The notes beneath the pieces are model-generated. The model saw only the letters and a program-made list of their open reading frames with translations, was not told the origin of the DNA and did no database searches. A stretch of DNA of 57,305 nucleotides. Origin: an uncultured Chlorobiaceae bacterium (lineage in GTDB: Bacteria; Bacteroidota; Chlorobiia; Chlorobiales; Chlorobiaceae). Each line of letters begins with the position of its first letter. Positions within the stretch are counted from its first letter, which is position 1. The stretch is from positions 1 through 57,305 of the forward strand of contig CAIMHT010000045.1 in the NCBI GenBank assembly GCA_903840935.1. The letters run 5' to 3'. Positions 9,265-17,237 of the stretch are shown here, piece after piece. Position numbers and translations under genes: made by a program.

Positions 9265-10360
9265 ATGTTTGAACCACAAAAAGAAAGACTGCAGGAGATT
9301 CATCGTCGCCTCGAACAGTTACGGGGGTATCTTTGACGTCGATCAGCGTAAGGAAAAAATAGAAGATCTTGAAAAAATCTCTTTTGACCCAACCTTCTGG
9401 AACGACCAGAAGGCGGCCAACAAAATACTGAAGGAGCTGAACGAACACAAGTCATGGACTGACGCATACGCAAAGATCGCTGCGAAAGCGCGCTCCTGCC
9501 AGGATGAGTTCGACATTGCCATAGAGCTTGAAGATGAATCCTTCGGCGAAGAGCTCACCACCACCATAGCCTCAATCGAGCAGGATATCGCCGCCGTTGA
9601 GTTCAAAAACATGCTCTCGGGCAAAGATGATCCCGGAAACGCCCTTATCACCATCCATGCCGGAGCGGGCGGTACCGAAGCACAGGACTGGGCGGAGATG
9701 CTCTACCGCATGTACATGCGCTGGGCCGAGCGCAAGGGATTCAAGATTTATACTGACGACTACCAGGAGGGAGACGGTGCGGGCATCAAAACCGCAACAC
9801 TTGAAATAGAGGGTCCCTACGCCTACGGTTATCTGAAAGCTGAAAACGGTGTTCACCGACTGGTGCGCGTCTCGCCTTACGACTCCAACGCCCGGCGGCA
9901 CACCTCATTTGCAAGTGTCTACACCTATCCGGAAGCTCCTCCCGATGTTGAAATAGAGGTACGCAAGGAGGATCTCGAACTTTCAACCTTCCGCAGCGGC
10001 GGCAAGGGGGGCCAGAACGTCAACAAGGTGGAGACCGCCGTGCGCATCAAGCACCTCCCGACAGGCATTGTGGTCGGCTGCCAGGAGGAGCGCTCACAGT
10101 TTCAGAACCGGGAGCGCGCCATGAAAATGCTGATGGCCCAGCTCTACCAGCGGCAGCGCGACGAAGAGGATGCCAGAAAACGGGAGATCGAGGGCAAAAA
10201 GAAAAAAATCGAATGGGGAAGCCAAATCCGAAGCTATGTGCTCGACGACCGGCGCATCAAAGATCACCGCACCAACTACGAGCGATTCGACGTTGAGACC
10301 GTGCTTGACGGAGACCTCGACGAGTTCATGGAAAAATATCTCTCCGAATTCGGCGACTGA
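9265..10360 (+). CDS. prfB: Peptide chain release factor 2, with programmed +1 frameshift
   Basis: RF2 reads UGA and UAA and triggers peptide release. The true start is the ATG at 9265 ([15 protein letters not shown]). After 23 codons the frame meets TGA at 9334-9336; a +1 shift on CTT-TGA-C moves into the long frame that continues [14 protein letters not shown] to 10360, giving about 364 residues. The SPF-type codon-recognition region reads [16 protein letters not shown], and the peptidyl-hydrolysis loop [11 protein letters not shown] is at about residue 247. The long frame is open upstream to an ATG at 9158, but that leader is not RF2-like. The stop overlaps the next gene's ATG by one base. 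Confidence 0.97.
9322..9337 (+). promoter_or_regulatory. RF2 autoregulatory +1 frameshift site
   Basis: CGGGGGTATCTTTGAC closely resembles the known E. coli prfB site: a Shine-Dalgarno-like GGGGG, the slippery CTT, the in-frame stop TGA and a following C that weakens termination. When RF2 is scarce the ribosome slips forward one base and makes full-length RF2. All required elements are visible and in the right spacing. Confidence 0.95.
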
Positions 10361-11205
10361 TGGCAGGCTCTGCCATCAGCAATCCTCTCCGGTTCGGCAT
10401 CATCTCCGACATCCACTTCTCTGCGGAGAGCGAAACTGCGGCAGCAGAGGCAACTGCCGCAGAGCTTCGTGCTTGCATGGAGTGCTGGAAAAGTCGCAAT
10501 ATTGATTTTCTCGTGCAGCTCGGCGACCTGATCAAGGGGAGCGACGCACAAAAGCGCGAGGAGTTCCGGCAGGTTAGCTCAATCCTCAAGGCATTTCGAG
10601 GCACCATCCGCCACGTCATCGGCAACCACTGTCTCGCCCTGCCGCGCCAGGAGCTGATGGAGGCTCTTGCTTTGGATAGCGCCTATTATTCATTTACCAT
10701 GCAGGGGTTCCGCTTTATCGCGCTTGACGGCATGGACGTGTCAGTGCTCCGCACCCCTGAAACAGAGGAGGATCGCCAGCAGCTTGCCCTATTTCATGCA
10801 CACCCCGAACTGCACGACTACTGCGGCGCAGTCGGAACCCGGCAGAAAACATGGCTGCAAGTAGAACTTCATGCCGCAGAAAAGAGAGGCGAAAAGGTGA
10901 TCATTATCTGCCACTTCCCGATCCTGCCCGAAGCCACCGACCAGCGTCATGGTCTCCTCTGGAACCACTGCGAAATTGCCGAACTGCTTGCCTCCTCCCC
11001 CGCCGTCAAAGTCTGCCTCAGCGGCCATTATCATGACGGCGGCTACGCACAGCTTAAGGGCCTCCACGTTGTGGTGCTGCCTGCCTTCGTAAACCGCAAC
11101 GCACACCCCCGCTTCTCCTGCGGCACAGTGGAGCTGACGAGTGAGCGAATGGTGATACAAAATCAGCTTGATGAAACACTCTACGATCTGCCTCTCCGGC
11201 ATTGA
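10360..11205 (+). CDS. Calcineurin-like metallophosphoesterase
   Basis: The 281-residue protein carries the full metal-binding set of the calcineurin-like phosphoesterase fold: SDIH near residue 16, LGDLIKG, GNHC, ICHFP and GHYHDGGY. The order and the GNHC variant resemble the Mn-dependent ADP-ribose/CDP-alcohol diphosphatase branch, but the substrate is inferred, not shown. It has no signal peptide. Its ATG at 10360 overlaps the prfB TGA by one base, so translation is probably coupled to RF2 synthesis. Confidence 0.85.
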   Translation: MAGSAISNPLRFGIISDIHFSAESETAAAEATAAELRACMECWKSRNIDFLVQLGDLIKGSDAQKREEFRQVSSILKAFRGTIRHVIGNHCLALPRQELMEALALDSAYYSFTMQGFRFIALDGMDVSVLRTPETEEDRQQLALFHAHPELHDYCGAVGTRQKTWLQVELHAAEKRGEKVIIICHFPILPEATDQRHGLLWNHCEIAELLASSPAVKVCLSGHYHDGGYAQLKGLHVVVLPAFVNRNAHPRFSCGTVELTSERMVIQNQLDETLYDLPLRH

Positions 11206-11255
11206 ACCGACTCTGCAACAACCCTGCTATAAACCTTCCGACCGTTACCTTATCA

Positions 11256-11531
11256 TCAAAAACCACCCTCATCAGCAAAAGGATTGGAAATCTGTTCCGG
11301 TGGCTTGATGCTTATGGACGCCGGGAGATGCTCACCCTTCATGGTCGCCACAATATCGTCGATAAGAGACTTGAGCCTCTCTGCATGATCGAGCCCCTCA
11401 CGGTCTCGCGTGATGTCGAGGCTTCCATAAATCGAAATACGATCCAACCGGTTCTCAATGCTTAACCCGCCAATACCCAACGCATCAGCTTCATTGGCAA
11501 AGGGAGATATCGTGTTTTTTTTCTTGCTCAT
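11256..11531 (-). CDS. Small conserved-looking protein of unknown function
   Basis: A 91-residue soluble protein starting MSKKKNTISPFANEADALG at an ATG (11529-11531) with a strong GGAGG just upstream; an ATG 10 codons earlier is less well placed. It contains the phrase GLSIENRLDRISIYGSLDITRD and ends in an acidic tail. Strong initiation and low-bias codons support a real gene. I do not recognise the family. It lies between the phosphoesterase (converging) and the nuclease gene. Confidence 0.65.
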   Translation of the reverse strand: MSKKKNTISPFANEADALGIGGLSIENRLDRISIYGSLDITRDREGLDHAERLKSLIDDIVATMKGEHLPASISIKPPEQISNPFADEGGF

Positions 11532-11584
11532 ACTGCCTCCGATTTTGTTCCGGATTATCAAGATTGAAATACGCTTCAGGGTAA

Positions 11585-12403
11585 TTAATACCGGTCATTA
11601 TGCTCCAGAGGGTCGGGCAACACCAGCTTCAACTCTTTGGCCGCAAGTGAAAGATTCGGGAAAAAATTGATTCCTGCCAACTTTTCTACCTGGCTGATGC
11701 TCAGTACCTGCCATCTCTCGCCCTCCTCATTGCTGACATAGTAGGCCGCTCCCCTCTTTGTGCGAGGATCATAGACAATTTTGAACATATTTGTCGGCAC
11801 AAAAACCCTGCCATTCAGCCGACTGAGCGTGTTGCCAAGATAAAGTGGCCCTGAAATCACAAAAAGATCTCCACCTCTTTTGACCATGCTCCTCACTGAG
11901 GATTCAATGGCTGCCCATAAATGACGGTTATTGTCAGGATCCTGCGGAATCATGTTTGCAAGTGAAAAACATTGCTCCTGGGCCCTTTCAGACGGCATAT
12001 CAGCATTTGGTGCCAGATGGCCACGATCAAACCCTGATTTTGCATAATCCCTCAACTCTGCCCTCTCACTGGCGGGAAGCTGCTCTTCATGATGAAAACT
12101 GTTACGCCTCTCAAGCCCCTGCGCACTCAACAGGTTCTGGCGCGTCAAATGCTCAGCCGCCCACAACGGGCTCATCGTCACACCCGAATGCATCACCACA
12201 TAGTTGTCAAAACCCAACTCACGCGTTTTTACCGCCAGTTTCAGGTTCCTGATATCCGGCGCTACACCGCTCAAATATTGCGATGGCCACACTGTGATGG
12301 CCGCGCATAACGTACTTGCGTTCCCTGCTGCCACCAGCAGTACGACAGACAAAAAAAAAGTTATCCGACTCCGAAGAGACGTCGTAATACTGAGCATCTT
12401 CAT
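11585..12403 (-). CDS. Secreted DNA/RNA non-specific endonuclease
   Basis: A 272-residue protein with a hydrophobic signal peptide (about residues 12-34, ending near STLCAA) followed by a beta-beta-alpha Me-finger nuclease. The catalytic motif DRGHLAPNADM is present, with the general-base His, and the Mg-binding Asn lies downstream in SLANMIPQDPDNNRHLWA. This is the NucA/Serratia nuclease family. Likely role: periplasmic or extracellular nucleic acid breakdown. An AGGAG-like site (GGAGGG) precedes the start. Confidence 0.92.
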   Translation of the reverse strand: MKMLSITTSLRSRITFFLSVVLLVAAGNASTLCAAITVWPSQYLSGVAPDIRNLKLAVKTRELGFDNYVVMHSGVTMSPLWAAEHLTRQNLLSAQGLERRNSFHHEEQLPASERAELRDYAKSGFDRGHLAPNADMPSERAQEQCFSLANMIPQDPDNNRHLWAAIESSVRSMVKRGGDLFVISGPLYLGNTLSRLNGRVFVPTNMFKIVYDPRTKRGAAYYVSNEEGERWQVLSISQVEKLAGINFFPNLSLAAKELKLVLPDPLEHNDRY

Positions 12404-12737
12404 AAGAACCCTCCTGTAAGCATGTTATTGAATATTGCACTACGAAGCGGGGGCAAAAAAAAGACTGGATGCTAACCCCTTTATCTGAATGAATATACAC
12501 TTACAGAAAGCAACTGTGCACGAGGCAATAACGTGGAAAACAGGAGTGACGGAATGATGCCGTGACAGCGAAGAAAAAGCGGAGTGGATCCGTCTTTCAG
12601 AGAAAAGTTTTTTGATTTTTTTTGTAACGAGCAAAGCGATTGCCCTGCACTTTGAGGCAACCCGAACGCTCCGGTCATACAACAGGTTGTGAGGAACAAC
12701 GTCATGACCGATAACTCGCAGACTGTAAAATATTTAC
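12404..12737. other. Intergenic stretch with a nested hairpin
   Basis: No convincing gene in these 334 bases. A nested inverted repeat is seen at 12672-12710: outer arms CGGTCAT/ATGACCG enclose a smaller hairpin GTTGT-gagga-ACAAC (12686-12700). It lies just downstream of the next minus-strand gene's stop at 12738, so it could act in transcript termination or stability; it has no following T-run. Confidence 0.4.
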
Positions 12738-13616
12738 CTATAATCCACTCTTCAGGGAATCAGGCTTTTCATAGACCGCGACATTATCAAAATCTACAAC
12801 AAAACTGTCTTTACTCCACCCCTCAACAAGAAGCCCGTAATTTCCTGTAATATTGGAATGGTCTTCAATTGCGGCACACTTCATGCTGTTGATATATAAT
12901 GTAATAAAGGGCCCATCGGCAAGAACCGCTATGCGATTTCTCTTGAATACGTTCAGACCGGGAATAACAGTCCATCCGATGATTTCTTTCCAGACCCCGT
13001 TGTCAAGGGAGCATAACGAATATTTCGCATTAGCCGATAAAATAAAAACATACCCTTTGGTTCCAGTCCATCTGAAATAAAGGCCTGAAGCGGCTCCTTT
13101 CTCAGCACTACTTCTTGGTGCAACAACATTAAAATCCGCAGCAAAATAGAAATTACTGATTGGCATGTATGGAGCCATGTTTGACATGTACGCACCTGTA
13201 GTTTTATGGAAAGTATAGTCAAACCTGTATTTTCCATCAATGACGTTTGGCTTGCCGCTAAACAACTCGGTTGAGGTACTGTCACTTGGCCAGTTTGCAG
13301 CATTATCGGAAAACGTTTCGTCAACAACTTTATTCCAGCTTTCCCAGGGCTTCGGATTGAGGGGCTGGGGAACAGGCACTGGAGGCGATGGCGGCTTTGG
13401 ATGATCAATCCCCCCATTTACTGGTATAAAAATCAACATCAGGCCAATGATCAAAAAAACAGTCCCGAAAAGGCTTGCCGCCTTCTGTTTTTGTGGGGTA
13501 ATATTGATTTTCCCACTAATTCCCCCGGTAATCGACAAAAGAATAAAAACAATCCCTGAAATAATTAATAAATTAGGGATGGGTGTTCCCTGTATTGTTT
13601 TTACGATTTCTTCCAT
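12738..13616 (-). CDS. Membrane-anchored protein with LamG/DUF1080-like domain
   Basis: A 292-residue protein. Two N-terminal membrane segments (about residues 14-35 and 50-70) are followed by a Pro-rich linker (HPKPPSPPVPVPQPLNPKP), then a jelly-roll-like domain with FYFAADFNV, GLYFRWTGTKGYVFI, RIAVLADGPFITLYIN and GNYGLLVEGW. These phrases match concanavalin-like sugar-binding or 3-keto-glucanase (DUF1080) folds; no catalytic residues can be named. I chose the ATG at 13614-13616 because AGGAGG sits directly before it; the frame is open ten codons further. Probably an exported domain at the cell envelope. Confidence 0.7.
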   Translation of the reverse strand: MEEIVKTIQGTPIPNLLIISGIVFILLSITGGISGKINITPQKQKAASLFGTVFLIIGLMLIFIPVNGGIDHPKPPSPPVPVPQPLNPKPWESWNKVVDETFSDNAANWPSDSTSTELFSGKPNVIDGKYRFDYTFHKTTGAYMSNMAPYMPISNFYFAADFNVVAPRSSAEKGAASGLYFRWTGTKGYVFILSANAKYSLCSLDNGVWKEIIGWTVIPGLNVFKRNRIAVLADGPFITLYINSMKCAAIEDHSNITGNYGLLVEGWSKDSFVVDFDNVAVYEKPDSLKSGL

Positions 13617-13824
13617 TATCCCTCCTTTGTGCCTCTCTGTTTTCAAAGACCCGGCAACTCAGCTTGAACATAATCCTACGTCTTCTTGCCTTCAAACCGG
13701 CATCTCACCGCCAGCCATACGGTGTAATACATTGACAGCAAATCATGATAAATTTACATAAAATTTGCCATTACAAAAAGATAGACGCAATTTTTTCCCA
13801 AAATAGTCACCATTACGACGCCAC

Positions 13825-13893
13825 TCACGTCATGGAGTGTAATTCTATCATGTTTCCCTCGGTATCCAGAGCCAGGCCTATAAAGCCGTGTCA
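13825..13893 (-). pseudogene. Glyoxalase (VOC) gene tail, remnant
   Basis: The minus strand reads HGFIGLALDTEGNMIELHSMT then stop. This matches the C-terminus of the intact VOC gene at 15076-15450 (YGFIALALDTEGNMVGLHSMA). Just upstream one base is missing relative to that gene, and nothing further of the family is seen. It is a decayed second copy. Confidence 0.75.
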
Positions 13894-13911
13894 CCAATAG
13901 TTCAAGGAGGC

Positions 13912-14010
13912 ATGAGTATCAATCAGAACAAGAATGAAGAAGAAGCCATGTTCGATGGCAAGTGGGTGCTGCGGACAATAAAAACATGTATTGCAGCAAA
14001 CAATGGATGA
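13912..14010 (+). pseudogene. Possible transposase remnant, 32-residue ORF
   Basis: After a strong AAGGAGG (13904-13910) the frame reads MSINQNKNEEEAMFDGKWVL then RTIKTCIAANNG and stop. The phrase DGKWVLRT resembles the conserved stretch of IS1634/IS4-type transposases (usually followed by NT). The strong ribosome site means a small expressed peptide cannot be excluded, but a decayed transposase piece fits the neighbourhood better. Confidence 0.35.
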
Positions 14011-14191
14011 GCGATAGAGAATAAGTCCAGCATCAACCCGGCTTGACGTTCTTCTCATCGTACTTTCCGACTGCGAGAAAAACGTAACCGGGCTAACGGG
14101 GAAACATCTGTATAGAAAAAGCCACTCCCTACCACTTCAGCCAGAAAACATTCTGGAAATGGCGATCAGTAAAGAGTCAAGAAAAAAACAC
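14011..14191. other. Intergenic remnant stretch
   Basis: The rest of the gap between 13616 and 14192 holds no full gene. A short minus-strand open stretch ending at 14033-14035 reads GYVFLAVGKYDEKNVKPG then stop; it looks like the tail of a lost protein that I cannot name. Confidence 0.25.
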
Positions 14192-14713
14192 TTACGGTTT
14201 ACAGATTTTGCATGGTCTATATCCGGCTTTGATCGCTTCTTCACGGGTTTTGAAAGTCGCCGTATTATTTTTGCTATTATAGAATCGGCAAGTCGACTTA
14301 TGGAAGGTGTGTTCTGCTGTATTGCCGCGATAAGAGCCTGTTGAAACATTTGTTACCGTTACGGGTTTAGCCGGCGCAGTTGTGTTTGTCGCTATTGCTC
14401 CAGTTTTTCCCTTTTCTGCGACAGCGGCGGTTTTTTTCGTTACAGCCGTTTTCGACCCTGCCGTCACGACTTGCGGTGAAGTTGATGTTTTTTTCTCTCC
14501 GGCAGCACCAGAAGCGGCGGCTGTAGCAGTTTTGGTGTCAGCTTTCTTTTTCTCTGTCTTCTTCTTGGCGTCATCCTTTTTTTCTGTTGTTTTTGAGGAG
14601 GCTGTTGTCGCTGGGGATGCTTTGGAGGCAGTTTCCGCAAAAGAGACACTACCTAAAGCTCCACTCATGACAAGAGATGCCATAAGTGTTACAATAATTT
14701 TTTTAGCGTTCAT
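14192..14713 (-). CDS. Exported Ala/Lys/Thr-rich protein with Ada-like Cys domain
   Basis: A 173-residue protein with a signal peptide (MNAKKIIVTLMASLVMSG..., cleavage near SFAET), then about 95 residues of low-complexity Ala/Thr/Lys sequence, then a compact C-terminal domain: HTFHKSTCRFYNS and FKTREEAIKAGYRPCKICKP. The C-x(n)-C-x2-C arrangement with EEAIKAGYRPCK is the Ada-type metal-binding fold found at the end of secreted nucleases and envelope proteins. The linker may attach to cell wall or polyanions. Function unknown. It is the last minus-strand gene before the remnant-rich gap. Confidence 0.75.
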   Translation of the reverse strand: MNAKKIIVTLMASLVMSGALGSVSFAETASKASPATTASSKTTEKKDDAKKKTEKKKADTKTATAAASGAAGEKKTSTSPQVVTAGSKTAVTKKTAAVAEKGKTGAIATNTTAPAKPVTVTNVSTGSYRGNTAEHTFHKSTCRFYNSKNNTATFKTREEAIKAGYRPCKICKP

Positions 14714-14861
14714 GTTTTAATTGGTTTAGGGTTTTAGGGCTAACTTTATTTGAAGCAGCAAGTTCACTTTCCAACTATTGCCCTTTCTCTGACATGCAAC
14801 CCGTGAAACATATCGTCAGAGACATCAATAAAGCAATAAGGATACTCCTTTATTATCAAAT

Positions 14862-15050
14862 TTAAGAATTCTTGCGCAAAGGCAAAAAACGGTTAATCCG
14901 GAACGCGGTGCTGGCAAGACCTCTTACGGGAATGGATGCAAGCAGAATACCTGCCGGGGAAGTATGGGTTTCCTGAGACTTCCGGATTACATATCCGCCC
15001 ATGGAATAACCGACAGATAACTTCGATATGAATGGTTCACTCCGCTGAAA
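14862..15050 (-). pseudogene. Alpha/beta hydrolase fragment
   Basis: The minus frame reads SKLSVGYSMGGYVIRKSQET and then HTSPAGILLASIPVRGLAST before a stop at 14862. This is the nucleophile elbow (GxSMGG) and following strand of an alpha/beta hydrolase. The cap and the catalytic Asp and His are gone, and no start fits. It begins right after the stop of the VOC gene, so it is a remnant left by a rearrangement. The same frame runs back through the VOC gene as an unrelated shadow. Confidence 0.65.
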
Positions 15051-15075
15051 AACGTTATAAAAGCGATATATCAAC

Positions 15076-15450
15076 TCACGCCATGGAATGCAGGCCGACC
15101 ATGTTCCCCTCGGTATCCAGTGCCAGGGCAATAAAGCCATACTCGCCGATAGACATCTTTTCACGATAAACCGTTCCGCAATATTTGGTAACGGAAGCCG
15201 CTTCGACCGCACAGTCCGCGCAGGAGAAATAAACCCTCGTACCATTATTTCCCCCCGAAGCCACTCCATCCATTTTAACCAGGGCGCCACCGACTCCGGG
15301 CCTGTCCATCGCCACAGGAAAACTCCACATCTCAAAACCGTTAGAGTTCAGCCTCTCAAGCTTGGCCTGAAACACCGATTCATAAAATGCCTTGGCACGC
15401 GTCATATCCTGCACCATAATTTCAAACCAGATAACCGCATTGTTAACCAT
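15076..15450 (-). CDS. VOC (glyoxalase-like) family protein
   Basis: A 124-residue single-domain vicinal-oxygen-chelate protein. It opens VIWFEIMVQDMTRAKAFYES, the usual first strand and helix, has GGALVKMDG and RVYFSCADC in the middle, and ends GFIALALDTEGNMVGLHSM, where the conserved metal-ligand Glu position is occupied by Gly (VGLHS). Proteins of this type are often annotated as glyoxalase or bleomycin-resistance-like, and the true substrate is unknown. A decayed copy of its tail lies at 13825-13893. Confidence 0.85.
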   Translation of the reverse strand: MVNNAVIWFEIMVQDMTRAKAFYESVFQAKLERLNSNGFEMWSFPVAMDRPGVGGALVKMDGVASGGNNGTRVYFSCADCAVEAASVTKYCGTVYREKMSIGEYGFIALALDTEGNMVGLHSMA

Positions 15451-15529
15451 GTTTTTATCCTCAGGATTTTGGATGATTAAGTAACAGATACATCACCAAG
15501 AACCGCTTTACGGTAATTTTTGGTTCCCG

Positions 15530-15964
15530 TCAGCAGACATGGAAAAGCTTCAGGTTTTCGGCGAGGCTATTCATACCATCCAGCTTTCCCTTCAACTCAT
15601 CCGGAACCGCAAGAAGCCGGGCCGTTTCCGCCAGAACATAAAAACTGAACAAATTGGACTGCTCAATGGAAAGACGAGGAAAGCTGCCGTGCAGCTCTGT
15701 TTGAACGAAAACGTACAGATCAACATTTTCTGCCCCTGAAGCCAGGCAGGAGAGTAACTTTCGAATAACCTGATCAAGCCGGGCCTTCGTCGCCGGTTGA
15801 AGGAATGATTCGACCCTCTGTTTTCGGGTAAAGGCTGATTGCTCAAAAGAGATATCCCGATTCACTCCAGGCACAACACGAGTTAGTGCAGGAGCTGCCG
15901 TAATCCGGCTACTCTGCACAAAAAGGGATAATCCTGCAAATATAAGCATCACAGGAAGATACAT
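15530..15964 (-). CDS. Exported protein of unknown function
   Basis: A 144-residue protein with an N-terminal hydrophobic segment (about residues 3-24, likely signal peptide) and a helical remainder including LDQVIRKLLSCLASGAENVD and SIEQSNLFSFYVLAETARLL. I do not recognise the family. There are no catalytic motifs. Coding is supported by length and by the signal peptide only. Confidence 0.5.
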   Translation of the reverse strand: MYLPVMLIFAGLSLFVQSSRITAAPALTRVVPGVNRDISFEQSAFTRKQRVESFLQPATKARLDQVIRKLLSCLASGAENVDLYVFVQTELHGSFPRLSIEQSNLFSFYVLAETARLLAVPDELKGKLDGMNSLAENLKLFHVC

Positions 15965-16032
15965 CGTCTCATTTGTATCTCTTCTTTTTAAAGGACAATA
16001 ACCTGTACGTGGGCCTGATTAAGTGCGTCTGC

Positions 16033-16269
16033 TCACAATTCGTTCTCCCCCCGAGCCCTTGATCGGGAGACTTCTACCGCATCAAGAATATCTTGTGTAG
16101 TTGCGGATGTTTTAACACCCTTGACATCTAATGGAGAGTGTGATTTCTTTTGATAAACAACAGTAAATATCTCACCAGACCTTTTTTTTATCATCACATC
16201 CTCACTACGAGCAAAATCAAGCACCGTTGACAGCTTTTGGCGCGCTTCCGAATAAGCATATACTTTCAT
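16033..16269 (-). CDS. Phd/YefM-type antitoxin
   Basis: A 78-residue protein opening MKVYAYSEARQKLSTVLDFA, the DNA-binding N-terminus of Phd/YefM antitoxins, followed by VMIKKRSGEIFTVVYQK and a charged C-terminal tail that would wrap the toxin. It starts five bases after the stop of the PIN-domain gene, so the two are one transcript with the toxin first, the reverse of the usual order. Confidence 0.85.
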   Translation of the reverse strand: MKVYAYSEARQKLSTVLDFARSEDVMIKKRSGEIFTVVYQKKSHSPLDVKGVKTSATTQDILDAVEVSRSRARGENEL

Positions 16270-16274
16270 GATAG

Positions 16275-16664
16275 TTACTCTATAATTTGAATCCCAATCT
16301 CTCTTGCAACAGCTTTCATTCGACGGTCAAGAGTTAAAAGCGGACATCGCATCTGCAAAGCACACTCAAGGAAATAAGCATTATAAGCATAAATCCCTGC
16401 ATTCATAGCTACTCGTAATGCCGAAACAATATCAATGCCACATAACTGTACCGGAATCGATTGAACTGCTTGCCAAGCCAAATGCACCTCTTCAAAACTC
16501 AATACATGCATCTTCACAAGAGCCGTGAACGCATTGCCGATTTCATAAGGCAAAATTTCAGGAGCCGCAAGTTCATGACCTGCAGTAAGCTCTATAATCC
16601 TGAACTTATCAGGTTCCTCAAGAACCACAGCAAGAAAAATGTTTGTATCGGCAATAATTCTCAT
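16275..16664 (-). CDS. PIN-domain toxin (VapC-like)
   Basis: A 129-residue PIN-domain ribonuclease-like toxin. It has MRIIADTN with the first Asp, LPYEIGNAF with the Glu, and a final TLDRRMK Asp. The third acidic position, normally YDAxF, reads YNAYF, because the codon is AAT. An Asp-to-Asn change there could weaken metal binding. The ATG at 16662-16664 fits the family start; an upstream in-frame start at 16691 would add nine residues that cross a 14-base palindrome. It is followed directly by the antitoxin gene. Confidence 0.85.
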   Translation of the reverse strand: MRIIADTNIFLAVVLEEPDKFRIIELTAGHELAAPEILPYEIGNAFTALVKMHVLSFEEVHLAWQAVQSIPVQLCGIDIVSALRVAMNAGIYAYNAYFLECALQMRCPLLTLDRRMKAVAREIGIQIIE

Positions 16665-16665
16665 A

Positions 16666-16679
16666 TGTACAATTGTACA
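16666..16679. promoter_or_regulatory. Perfect 14-base palindrome, likely TA operator
   Basis: TGTACAATTGTACA is a perfect palindrome one base upstream of the toxin ATG. Toxin-antitoxin operons are usually repressed by the antitoxin binding such sites, so this is a natural operator candidate. It also marks the end of the DUF1016 remnant. Confidence 0.55.
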
Positions 16680-16683
16680 AAAC

Positions 16684-17183
16684 TTAATCAATCAAATAAA
16701 ATAAACTTTTTAGACTACGGACGGCCAGAAGAGAGGCTCTATGTATGGTTTGCTGAACATCAAAAAGCGCTTCACCCCCAGCTCTTTGATCTTGCTGATG
16801 ATGACAAAGTTGTGACTCCACGGTATTTGGGCAGCAGGCTGTTGCCCAATTGCAGATTGGTTCAATTGCGCAGCAGCTTGCTTCGCAATTGCATTCGTTC
16901 CTGACCAGAACTGATACCAATGGCATATAGATTTCAGGTTGCACACGGAGAACCCTTTCATATCAGGAAATTCGGTCTGCAAATCACGGCTTATCTGCCC
17001 GAGAATGCCGTCACCCCAAGCCGAGGCCTGTTGTCGTGCAATAATGCTTTAAGCCAAATCCCAGTATAACTTAAGAAGGGTTTGGTTGACCGAAACCGCA
17101 GCTTTGAGTTGTGCCGATTGAATCCGGTTTTTGAGTTCCTTGAGAAACTTCCTGTATTCTGTTGTGTTTAAAAGCGGTTGCAT
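16684..17183 (-). pseudogene. DUF1016 (YhcG-type) nuclease gene, broken
   Basis: From the ATG at 17181-17183 the frame reads MQPLLNTTEYRKFLKELKNR and LLKLYWDLA, hits TAA at 17049-17051, then continues ARQQASAWGDGILGQISRDL, FPDMKGFSVCNLKSICHWYQ and IPWSHNFVIISKIKE. These are hallmark phrases of the N-terminal DUF1016 domain of PDDEXK YhcG-like nucleases. Near 16760 a +1 change of frame is needed to follow FDVQQTIHRASLLAV, and the C-terminal nuclease half is absent. The match ends at the operator of the toxin gene. One nonsense change, one frameshift and a truncation make it clearly dead. Confidence 0.85.
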
Positions 17184-17237
17184 GCTATCACCCTCGCTAA
17201 ATTATCAGTAATGGCCCCGGTTCAATGGGACGAATCT

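Noticed and set aside
9158..9334. Upstream extension of the prfB long frame from ATG 9158
   Set aside because: Leader is not RF2-like; the true start at 9265 with +1 frameshift explains the gene fully.
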